Shown here piece after piece: positions 1 to 6,829 of a DNA stretch of 16,367 nucleotides (position 1 is the stretch's first letter; each line of letters begins with the position of its first letter). Location: assembly GCA_027038695.1 (NCBI GenBank), contig JALWHA010000064.1:1-16367 (forward strand), written 5' to 3'. The DNA comes from Acidobacteriota bacterium (GTDB taxonomy: Bacteria; Acidobacteriota; Holophagae; Thermotomaculales; Thermotomaculaceae). The position numbers and the translations under genes are program-made. Under the pieces are notes generated by a model. The model saw only the letters and a program-made list of their open reading frames with translations, did not search any database and was not told the DNA's origin.

Positions 1-1
1 A

Positions 2-532
2 ATACTCAAAAATTTAAGAAAAGGGGAATTTGATGTCCTGGTGGGTGTCAACCTTTTAAGGGAAGGGCTTGATTTGCCTGAAGTGTCCCTTGTAGCGGTG
101 CTTGACGCAGACAAAGAGGGGTTTTTAAGAAGCGAAACTTCTCTAATTCAGGTGTCTGGAAGGGCTGCAAGGAATGTAAACGGAACAGCCATATTCTATG
201 CAGACAGAATGACAAAGGCTATTGAAAACACAATAAAAGAAAGCGAAAGGAGAAGGAAAAAGCAGATTGAATACAATAAAAAACATAACATAACCCCCCA
301 AACAATTATCAAATCTTATGAAAACATACTCTCTTCAATATTTGAAAAAGACTACTTTACGGTAAAACTTGAAGAGGATAGCAAAATAGAAAACTACTCA
401 AGGGAAGCATTACTTGAGCACATAAAACAACTTGAAAAAGAGATGAAAAAACTCGCAAAGGAATTGAAGTTTGAAGAAGCGGCAAAAATCAGGGATAAGA
501 TAAAAAACCTGAAAGAAAAAGCGGTAATGTAA
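2..532 (+). CDS. uvrB: UvrB, C-terminal part (5' end outside window)
   Basis: This is the damage-recognition helicase-like subunit of the UvrABC nucleotide-excision repair complex. The frame is open to the left edge, so about 176 C-terminal residues are present and the true start lies outside; the GTG at 41 is internal. Visible are the segment VGVNLLREGLDLPEVSLV (motif V region), DADKEGFLRSE, the motif VI arginine finger region GRAARN, and the YNKKHNITPQTI stretch typical of UvrB. A UVR domain at the end (about the last 40 residues, EEAAKIRDKIKNLKEK) is the known UvrC-contacting coiled hairpin. The residues just before GRAARN read IQVS where most UvrB proteins have IQTI, a mild variation. The recQ-like gene follows 24 nt later but appears to have its own promoter. 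Identification is very secure. Confidence 0.97.
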   Translation: MLKNLRKGEFDVLVGVNLLREGLDLPEVSLVAVLDADKEGFLRSETSLIQVSGRAARNVNGTAIFYADRMTKAIENTIKESERRRKKQIEYNKKHNITPQTIIKSYENILSSIFEKDYFTVKLEEDSKIENYSREALLEHIKQLEKEMKKLAKELKFEEAAKIRDKIKNLKEKAVM

Positions 533-541
533 AGAAAGGTT

Positions 542-550
542 TGATATAAT
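542..550 (+). promoter_or_regulatory. Extended -10 promoter for the recQ-PRTase gene, probably leaderless
   Basis: TGATATAAT (542-550) is a perfect extended -10 element (TGn followed by TATAAT). A start point about 7 nt downstream falls on or next to the ATG at 557, so the mRNA is predicted to be leaderless or nearly so. No convincing -35 lies near 522-527. The only Shine-Dalgarno-like stretch (AAAGG, 535-539) is about 17 nt from the ATG, too far to be ideal, which supports the leaderless reading. The transcription start itself is inferred. Confidence 0.6.
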
Positions 551-556
551 CTGCCT

Positions 557-2611
557 ATGCTAAAACAAATCACAAGAATAGAAGCGGAAAAAAAATTAAA
601 GGAAATATGGGGGTTTGAGAGATTTTCATACCTGCAATGGGAAACAATTTCAAGATTATTGAAGGGCGAAAGGGTCTTGCTTGTGGCAAAAACCGGGTTC
701 GGAAAATCTCTATGTTACCAATTTCCCGCAATACTCTTTGACGGCATTACAATTGTTTTTTCCCCGCTTATTGCTTTAATGAGAGACCAGGTAAAAAGTT
801 TACAAGACAGAGGCATTTCTGCTGCACTTATCAACTCTGAGCAGGACAAAGAAGAAAACCGCCAGGTCATTGAAGACGCAAAAAACAACAAAATCAAAAT
901 ACTCTTTATAGCCCCTGAAAGGCAGGAAAACTCAGAGTGGCTTGAAGAGGTTAGAAAGATGAAAATAAGTATGGTGGTTGTTGACGAGGCACACACCATA
1001 TCAGTGTGGGGGCACGATTTCAGGCCATCTTTCAGAAGAATAATAAACCTTGTTAAAATTCTGCCTGATAACTTCCCCGTCCTTGCCACCACAGCAACGG
1101 CAACCCCGAGGGTACAGAAAGATATAGCAAAGCAAATATCAGGCCATATCACTATCCTTCGCGGGGATTTGCTTAGAAAAAAATTTCAACTCTATGTGGT
1201 AAAGGTAAAATCAGAAGACGAAAAGATGATGTGGCTTGCGGAACATCTAAATAAAATTGAAGGAACGGGAATAATTTACACAGGGACAAGGGCTAACACC
1301 GAAATATACTCAAGGTGGCTTCAATACCTTGGCATAAGCGCCACAGCATACAATGCAGGGCTTGACGCTGAAACCAGAAAAGAGATTGAAAAGGGGTTAA
1401 TGGAGAACAAATGGAAGGCAATTATCTCAACAAACGCACTTGGAATGGGAATAGACAAACCAGACATTCGCTTCATTATACACACCCAGATACCCCAATC
1501 CCCTATACATTACTATCAGGAAATAGGAAGGGCGGGGAGAGACGGGAAACCGGCAAAATTAATTCTGTTTTACAACAACTCAAAAGATGTCAACGGAATT
1601 GAAGAAGACTCCAAATTGCCGAGAAAATTCATAGAATCAGCCAAACCCTCAATTGAAAAATATAACAGGGTAATTGAGGCTATTAAATCAGAGCCCCTTC
1701 GTGAAATTGACATTGTGAGAAAAACAAATTTAACCCAGACCGAGGTCAGGGTTATTAAAGCAGATTTACTTGACCAGAAAATAATAGAAAAAATTGATAC
1801 AAAAAAAAGAATATTCGGCTATGTTCACGGAGCACAACCTCTAAACACAAGCCTTTTTGAGGAATTGAAAAGCCATAAACTCAAAGAACTTGACGCAATG
1901 CTTGAGTATGTAAACCTTAAAACCTCAAGAATGAAATTCCTCTGCGATTATCTTGGAGACACAAGTTCACACATGTTCACAAACTGCGACAATACAAACC
2001 TGAAAAAATTGGAAACCAAATTTAAAGAGGAAACTAAAAATAAATTAAAGAACTTTAAAGAGGATTTTTTCCCCATATTAAAACTTGAAACAAAAACCTC
2101 AAACCTTGTTAACGGCGTTGCAGCAAGTTACTATGGCTTTTCAAATGTCGGTGCAATAATTCACAGGTGCAAATACGAAACGGAAGAGGATTTCCCCGAT
2201 TTCCTTATAAAACTGACATTGAAAGCATACCGCAATTTTTTTAAAAAAGAAAAATTTGACTTAATGCTTTATGTACCCCCTACAGAATCGGGAGACCTTG
2301 TAAAAAACTTTGCCGAGAAACTGTCAGAGTATCTGAAAATCCCTCTTTCGCACGATTTAGTAAAACAGGAGAAAACCAAACCCCAAAAAATATTCCAGAA
2401 CAGTGTATTGAAAAAAGATAATGTAAAAGATAAGTTTACATACAAAAAGCCTGAAGAAGTAGAAGGAAAAACAATACTTTTAGTTGACGATATATTTGAC
2501 AGCGGGGCAACAATCAAAGAAATCGGGAAAATGTTAACAAAACTGGGGGTAAAGAAAATAGCGCCCCTTGTAATAGCAAAAACAATTGCGGGAGACATCT
2601 CAAATGGATAA
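557..2611 (+). CDS. RecQ-family DNA helicase fused to a C-terminal phosphoribosyltransferase domain
   Basis: This 684-aa protein is predicted to be an ATP-dependent 3'-5' DNA helicase with an extra domain. Helicase motifs in order: Q-motif-like FSYLQ (23-27), Walker A AKTGFGKS (44-51), DEAH (143-146) followed by a RecQ-typical WGHDFRP (151-157), TATATPR (179-185), and motif VI QEIGRAGRDG (321-330). The RecQ zinc-binding region (about 455-480) is degenerate: of the four usual Cys, only C477 in NCDNT aligns clearly. Residues about 500-684 form a second domain with a type I PRTase PRPP loop, LLVDDIFDSGATI (641-653), as in ComF. The HRDC domain is absent. The next gene, a DprA-like protein, starts inside the last codons (ATG at 2604), so the two are translationally coupled. 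The pairing suggests DNA processing, either defence (compare the PRTase/DprA pair ShosTA) or competence; the helicase call is firm, the biological role is inferred. Confidence 0.9.
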   Translation: MLKQITRIEAEKKLKEIWGFERFSYLQWETISRLLKGERVLLVAKTGFGKSLCYQFPAILFDGITIVFSPLIALMRDQVKSLQDRGISAALINSEQDKEENRQVIEDAKNNKIKILFIAPERQENSEWLEEVRKMKISMVVVDEAHTISVWGHDFRPSFRRIINLVKILPDNFPVLATTATATPRVQKDIAKQISGHITILRGDLLRKKFQLYVVKVKSEDEKMMWLAEHLNKIEGTGIIYTGTRANTEIYSRWLQYLGISATAYNAGLDAETRKEIEKGLMENKWKAIISTNALGMGIDKPDIRFIIHTQIPQSPIHYYQEIGRAGRDGKPAKLILFYNNSKDVNGIEEDSKLPRKFIESAKPSIEKYNRVIEAIKSEPLREIDIVRKTNLTQTEVRVIKADLLDQKIIEKIDTKKRIFGYVHGAQPLNTSLFEELKSHKLKELDAMLEYVNLKTSRMKFLCDYLGDTSSHMFTNCDNTNLKKLETKFKEETKNKLKNFKEDFFPILKLETKTSNLVNGVAASYYGFSNVGAIIHRCKYETEEDFPDFLIKLTLKAYRNFFKKEKFDLMLYVPPTESGDLVKNFAEKLSEYLKIPLSHDLVKQEKTKPQKIFQNSVLKKDNVKDKFTYKKPEEVEGKTILLVDDIFDSGATIKEIGKMLTKLGVKKIAPLVIAKTIAGDISNG

Positions 2612-3689
2612 AGAGTTTGCTTACTGGATTACCTTTGCCCATATGCCTAAAATAACTACAAAAAAGAAAAACGAAATTGTCAAAACACTAACCGAAAACA
2701 ATAAAAGCATTGTTGATTTTTTCAGGGAAGCGAGAGAAAACCTTATAGTCCTTTACGGTTTAAATAGGGAAGAAATTGAAATTATTGAAAACTCATTAAC
2801 AGAAATACCGGGAAATGCTTTTTTAGCGGAAGAGTTGCTTGAGCAGGGATTTAACCTCATTCCCCTTACCTCTGAATTCTACCCACCTCTATTAAAAAAG
2901 AATTTGGACAAAAACAAATTACCGGTTTTGCTTTACACAAAAGGCAACCTCAAAATATTAAAAGAAAACTCCATTGCCATAGTTGGCTCAAGAAAGGCAA
3001 ATGAGAAGGCTTTAAGGTTTACTGACAATATCGCAAAAAAAGCCTCGGAAAACTATGAAGTGGTTGTTAGCGGATTTGCAAAAGGGGTTGACAAACAGGC
3101 ACTGGATTCTGCTTTAAAATACAAAGGGCACAGCATTATTGTCCTTCCTCAAGGCATTGCCACATTCAACTCCGGCTTTAGAAAGTATTACCGCCAGATT
3201 GTGGAAGGGGATGTGCTGGTTTTAAGTATATTCCACCCTAAAGCACCGTGGAGTGTACCCTTTGCAATGGCAAGAAATGCAATAATCTACGGACTGGCAG
3301 AGAAGATTTATGTTGCTCAATCGGAAGCAAGCGGCGGCACATGGTCAGGGGCAATTGAATGGTTAAAGAAAAACAGAAAAATCTATGTCAGGCAACCTGA
3401 AAAAAACGAAAAAAACGCCAATATGCTTCTTATTAACAAAGGAGCAATACCTGTAGATATTGAAGGGAACATAATTCATTCTGATGACAAACATCAAGAA
3501 AACCAGATAATTGAATTATTGAAAAAAGGGGGGGAGTACTCCGCCGAAGAGATTATTTTAAAATTAAAACTTAAATGGGAAAAAGAAAAAGTAATCTCTT
3601 TCTTAAAAAACCGTGACGATATTGAAGCAATCAAAGAAACAAAAAGAAGCAAAGAAAAATTTATTCACAAAAAACACCTGTTTTATTAA
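2604..3689 (+). CDS. DprA/Smf-like DNA-processing protein
   Basis: A 361-aa DprA-family protein. I chose the ATG at 2604, preceded by GGGAG (2590-2594) at 9-nt spacing and overlapping the end of the helicase gene, over an upstream TTG at 2586. The N-terminal ~70 residues look like the helix-hairpin/SAM-like region of DprA. The Rossmann core has VGSRKA (127-132), VSGFAKGVD (155-163), VLPQG, MARN (222-225) and SGGTWSGA (243-250). The usual AH after the GID motif is AL here. Residues about 302-355 could be a winged helix. Family members bind single-stranded DNA and load RecA during transformation, but DprA homologues also act as the antitoxin-like partner in ShosTA. Because it is coupled to a PRTase-bearing helicase, a role in that unit seems more likely than stand-alone competence. 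The stop codon overlaps the convergent porin gene by 4 nt. Confidence 0.88.
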   Translation: MDKEFAYWITFAHMPKITTKKKNEIVKTLTENNKSIVDFFREARENLIVLYGLNREEIEIIENSLTEIPGNAFLAEELLEQGFNLIPLTSEFYPPLLKKNLDKNKLPVLLYTKGNLKILKENSIAIVGSRKANEKALRFTDNIAKKASENYEVVVSGFAKGVDKQALDSALKYKGHSIIVLPQGIATFNSGFRKYYRQIVEGDVLVLSIFHPKAPWSVPFAMARNAIIYGLAEKIYVAQSEASGGTWSGAIEWLKKNRKIYVRQPEKNEKNANMLLINKGAIPVDIEGNIIHSDDKHQENQIIELLKKGGEYSAEEIILKLKLKWEKEKVISFLKNRDDIEAIKETKRSKEKFIHKKHLFY

Positions 3690-4825
3690 AAAGAAAAAGT
3701 TACCCTGAACATTATCACCGACAAATCCGCTCTGGGAAAATCAATTAAATTTTGCACATACTGGTAATCCACAGCAATCAGCGTATTTTCTGAAACTTCA
3801 TACTTATACTGAAACTCAAGGTGGTTTTCGTCTTTATAATCGGTATGCTTTGACGAATTTACCTTGGAAAAACCGAAAAGAAAAGCGTCTTTATCACCAA
3901 AAACACCGGAAAAGGAAAAACCTAAAGAATAAAAATCCTTATAAGGGTGAATTTTATTGTAAGATTTGCCGTACCTGAAAAATACTCCGAAATTTTCTGC
4001 TAAATACTGGTCAAAAGACAATGCAAAACCGCTTGCTATTTTCAATTGAGGCTCACTGTCAGGGTTTGACAAATCCGCAAAGTAGGAAAAATGAGGATGG
4101 GTGTCATTGTACACAAAAAACCTGTAATTTCCCTTTAATCCATTAAAATCGGTTTTGTAATTCACCTGAAAACCGCTTGAAACCTGCCTGTCATAATCAT
4201 GGTGGCCTGTTTCGTCTATTATCCATTCACTGCCGTTAAAGTAAACCTCGTGCTTCTCAATTGACTGAACAAAGCCAGAAAACTCAAGGTTTTTGTATGA
4301 ATAAGTAAAACCTAAAATAGGGGAATACCTGTCTTCAACATCAAAAAAAATGTTATCAACAAAAGGCTTTCCAACAAACTGCGTTGTTTCGTCATTGGCA
4401 AACTCGTTCTGGTCTATAAAGATAAAAGGCTCGGTTTTACCTAAAATAATGTTTAAATTTCCCTTAAAAAAAGAAAATGAAAAGTAAGCCTCAAGCAATG
4501 TTAAATCGTAATTATCTTCTGTGTTATCGTCTGAAAGGGTGTTTACATTTGCAAAAAGGTAATCGGAGAAAAACTTATCTCCACCCCGCCCGTTTCCATT
4601 GTGAAACCTTGTGTAAAACTCAAAAAAATTTGTGTGATAATTTACTTCCAAATCCAATGTATTGCCGAAACCCTTTTGAGGGGAAGGCAACCCATTGCTC
4701 ACGCTCGGGTTAGCAGTTTGAAAATACAAAACCGCACCGCCGTTAATTGAAAGGTTTTTGTTCAAATCAAAAGCTCCACCATAAACGCTCAAACACAACA
4801 CAAACAAAACCGGAATTCTTTTCAC
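3686..4825 (-). CDS. Outer-membrane beta-barrel porin-like protein
   Basis: A 379-aa exported protein with a short hydrophobic signal peptide (KRIPVLFVLCLSVYGG) and a mature part rich in alternating, aromatic beta-strand segments, such as FEFYTRF, FFRYGKSY and YSLGFSFSG. It ends in VTFSF; a terminal Phe is the typical outer-membrane assembly signal. The pattern resembles porin-like single-chain barrels, but no substrate can be read from it. I chose the GTG at 4825: it has a G-rich Shine-Dalgarno (GGGGGG, 4830-4835) and gives a compact signal peptide. The longer GTG start at 4849 would coincide with the predicted transcription start. The gene is convergent with dprA and has its own promoter, although it follows the archaemetzincin gene by 112 bp on the same strand. 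Confidence 0.85.
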   Translation of the reverse strand: MKRIPVLFVLCLSVYGGAFDLNKNLSINGGAVLYFQTANPSVSNGLPSPQKGFGNTLDLEVNYHTNFFEFYTRFHNGNGRGGDKFFSDYLFANVNTLSDDNTEDNYDLTLLEAYFSFSFFKGNLNIILGKTEPFIFIDQNEFANDETTQFVGKPFVDNIFFDVEDRYSPILGFTYSYKNLEFSGFVQSIEKHEVYFNGSEWIIDETGHHDYDRQVSSGFQVNYKTDFNGLKGNYRFFVYNDTHPHFSYFADLSNPDSEPQLKIASGFALSFDQYLAENFGVFFRYGKSYNKIHPYKDFYSLGFSFSGVFGDKDAFLFGFSKVNSSKHTDYKDENHLEFQYKYEVSENTLIAVDYQYVQNLIDFPRADLSVIMFRVTFSF

Positions 4826-4854
4826 GAGACCCCCCAATATAGTTAGCACTATAA

Positions 4855-4883
4855 ATTATAGCCAAGACTATGTTACAGGTCAA
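4855..4883 (-). promoter_or_regulatory. Sigma70-type promoter of the porin gene
   Basis: On the minus strand, TTGACC (4878-4883) is followed by a 17-bp spacer and a perfect TATAAT (4855-4860). The start point would fall near 4848, giving a leader of about 23 nt before the GTG at 4825 with GGGGGG at 4830-4835. Both boxes and the spacing are close to consensus, so this is the clearest housekeeping promoter in the window. Confidence 0.82.
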
Positions 4884-4937
4884 TAAGAGTTTTATTCTTT
4901 AAGAAAACTTGGTCAAAAGTTTTATAACGTATTGGCC

Positions 4938-5486
4938 TTACAGAACTTTATCTAATTTTTCAAAACAGGAATCACAGAAGTATTCGAATTTGGCATCGGT
5001 ATCGTTAACATTATATGAATTAAACATTACGCATTTATTGTCTATGCAATGGGTTAATCCGAAGGTATGGCCTAATTCGTGGACAATCTCTTTCAACAAC
5101 CTTTTCTTTAATAACGCTTCATTACACTCTTTACCGTAAAACGATTCTTTTAGCCTGTAAATTGAAACAATGGAATAATTGCCGTTTAAATGTGCTTCAC
5201 CGAATACAAAGGTTAAAATAGGGATAAAAAGGTCGTAAGGAACAATTAGACACACCTTTTCGTCTGGCTCGGCAGGATGGTTAAATATAAAGTACTTCAA
5301 AATCTCGGTAGAATTGTACTGCTCCCTGACAGGGTCGTAGAAATTGTCAATATTAAGCCTTTTCTTTTCAATAACAACTTCCCTTTGAAAGATTATTTTC
5401 AATTTTCGTACTATCTCACCCTTTAATAAATCTGTAGAAATATCAACGGGAGCAAGGATGATTCTTTTACTGCTTAGAAATACCAT
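4938..5486 (-). CDS. amzA: Archaemetzincin zinc metalloprotease
   Basis: A 182-aa protein of the archaemetzincin family (peptidase family M54). The catalytic zinc site HELGHTFGLTH is at 136-146 (H136, H140, H146, catalytic E137), with a Met-turn residue at M154. The family's second, structural zinc site is complete: C147, C152, C171 and C174 (pattern HC-x4-CVM-x16-CDSC). There is no signal peptide, so it should act in the cytoplasm. The ATG at 5486 overlaps the last 20 nt of the sigma54 response regulator gene, implying translational coupling; no strong Shine-Dalgarno is seen. Archaemetzincins are common in archaea and scattered in bacteria, and their physiological substrates are not established. 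Placement at the end of a two-component operon is the only functional clue. Confidence 0.93.
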   Translation of the reverse strand: MVFLSSKRIILAPVDISTDLLKGEIVRKLKIIFQREVVIEKKRLNIDNFYDPVREQYNSTEILKYFIFNHPAEPDEKVCLIVPYDLFIPILTFVFGEAHLNGNYSIVSIYRLKESFYGKECNEALLKKRLLKEIVHELGHTFGLTHCIDNKCVMFNSYNVNDTDAKFEYFCDSCFEKLDKVL

Positions 5487-6819
5487 ACTTTTTCATTTTA
5501 TTATAAAGGGTCGTCCTGTCTATATCCAAAATTTTAGCCGCTTTAGAGATATTATAGTCACACTCTTTCAACACATTAAGAATATGTTGTTTTTCAATCT
5601 CGGATAATGACAAAGCAGGCGGCGTGCTGATCTTTGCGTTATGGCTATCCAAAAAAGACAGATCTTCTGTCGTTATATACTTACCTTTTGATATAACAAA
5701 TGCCCTCTCTATGGCGTTTTCCAACTCCCTTACATTGCCGGGCCACGGGTACTTAACCAATTTATTTAATGCCTGAGGAGTGATCCCTTCAACATCCTTG
5801 CCCATTCTTCTTCTAAATTGATTGACAAAATGCTCAACAAGAAGAGGGATGTCTTCCACCCTCTCCCTTAACGGCGGGATGTGTATATTAAAAACATTTA
5901 ACCTGTAAAAAAGGTCTTCCCTGAAAGTCCCCTCTTCAACCATTTCTCTCAAATCCCTGTTTGTTGCTGAAATCACCCTGAAATCAACCTTTATAACCTT
6001 GTTTGAGCCTATTCTCATAATCTCTTTTTCCTGCAAAACCCTTAACAAATCTACCTGCATCTTCTGGTTTAATTCCCCTATTTCGTCAAGAAAAAGAGTG
6101 CCGCCGTTTGCCGCTTCAAACTTACCTTTCTTTTTATAAAATGCTCCAGTAAATGCCCCCCTTTCATAACCGAACAGTTCACTTTCAACAAGGCCTTCAG
6201 GGAGAGCGCCGCAACTAACGGTTATAAGAGGTTCAAACCTTCTCGGTGAAGCAAAATGAATAGCTCTGGCGACAACTTCTTTACCCGTTCCGCTTTCTCC
6301 GGTTATCAAAACAGATGCATCTGTCGCCGCAACCTCTTCAATTTGTTTAATTATACTTTTCATTGCACTGCTTTCACCGATAAGGTTTACATGCTTTAAT
6401 GTGGTTTCTATAGTTTCTTTTAACTTTCTGTTTTCGTTTTCAAGCCTTCTTTTTGAAATTATCTTCTTTACCAAAACCGAAAGGTATTCAGGGTCAAAAG
6501 GCTTTGTAAGGTAATCGTATGCCCCCAATTTCATTGCCTGTACTGCAGAATCTATTGAAGCGTATGCAGTAATCATAACAACATCAACAATTGGATATAT
6601 TTCTTTTACCTTCTTCAAAACCTCAATACCGTCAACCTCAGGCATTTTTATATCAAGAAAGACAATATCAAACTCTTCTTCTCCCAACATTTTAAAGCAT
6701 TCATCGGCATTCTCCGCAACCTTGACATAGTACCCCTCTTCGCTTAACCAACTTCTCATTGACTCACGCACTATTACTTCGTCATCAACTACAAGAATTT
6801 TTGCATTTAAACTTTCCAT
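5467..6819 (-). CDS. NtrC-family sigma54-dependent response regulator
   Basis: A 450-aa regulator with three domains. The receiver domain (1-120) has acidic residues D12 and D13, phospho-acceptor D56, T84 and K106. The AAA+ sigma54-activation domain (about 145-380) has Walker A GESGTGKE (174-181), a perfect GAFTGA loop for sigma54 contact (221-226) and Walker B LFLDE (D245, E246). A Fis-type helix-turn-helix lies at about 407-450 (NISKAAKILDIDRTTLYNKMKKYGI). All residues for phosphorylation-controlled activation of sigma54 RNA polymerase are present. The start ATG has AAGGAG at 6-nt spacing, overlapping the stop of the sensor kinase gene 10 nt upstream, so the pair is co-transcribed. Likely targets are the two sigma54 promoters at 10533-10548 and 12265-12280 in the same gene series; this link is inferred from position and shared upstream elements. 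Confidence 0.96.
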   Translation of the reverse strand: MESLNAKILVVDDEVIVRESMRSWLSEEGYYVKVAENADECFKMLGEEEFDIVFLDIKMPEVDGIEVLKKVKEIYPIVDVVMITAYASIDSAVQAMKLGAYDYLTKPFDPEYLSVLVKKIISKRRLENENRKLKETIETTLKHVNLIGESSAMKSIIKQIEEVAATDASVLITGESGTGKEVVARAIHFASPRRFEPLITVSCGALPEGLVESELFGYERGAFTGAFYKKKGKFEAANGGTLFLDEIGELNQKMQVDLLRVLQEKEIMRIGSNKVIKVDFRVISATNRDLREMVEEGTFREDLFYRLNVFNIHIPPLRERVEDIPLLVEHFVNQFRRRMGKDVEGITPQALNKLVKYPWPGNVRELENAIERAFVISKGKYITTEDLSFLDSHNAKISTPPALSLSEIEKQHILNVLKECDYNISKAAKILDIDRTTLYNKMKKYGISKQ

Positions 6820-6829
6820 AATTTACTCC

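Noticed and set aside
715..1152. A 145-codon open frame on the minus strand within the helicase gene
   Set aside because: It is fully antisense to conserved helicase motifs and has low-complexity hydrophobic/Ser composition.
2586..2603. A TTG start for the DprA-like gene 18 nt upstream of the ATG
   Set aside because: The ATG at 2604 has GGGAG at good spacing, which the TTG lacks.
3671..3684. AAAACA-CC-TGTTTT inverted repeat at the dprA/porin convergence as a shared terminator
   Set aside because: The loop is only 2 nt, the arms are A/T-rich and no good U-tract follows on either strand.
4826..4849. A longer porin start (GTG at 4849)
   Set aside because: It coincides with the predicted transcription start and lengthens the signal peptide with a non-typical sequence; the GTG at 4825 has a G-rich ribosome site.
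4888..4910. AT-rich imperfect inverted repeat behind the archaemetzincin gene as a terminator
   Set aside because: It needs a bulge, has no G/C in most pairs and lacks a U-tract.
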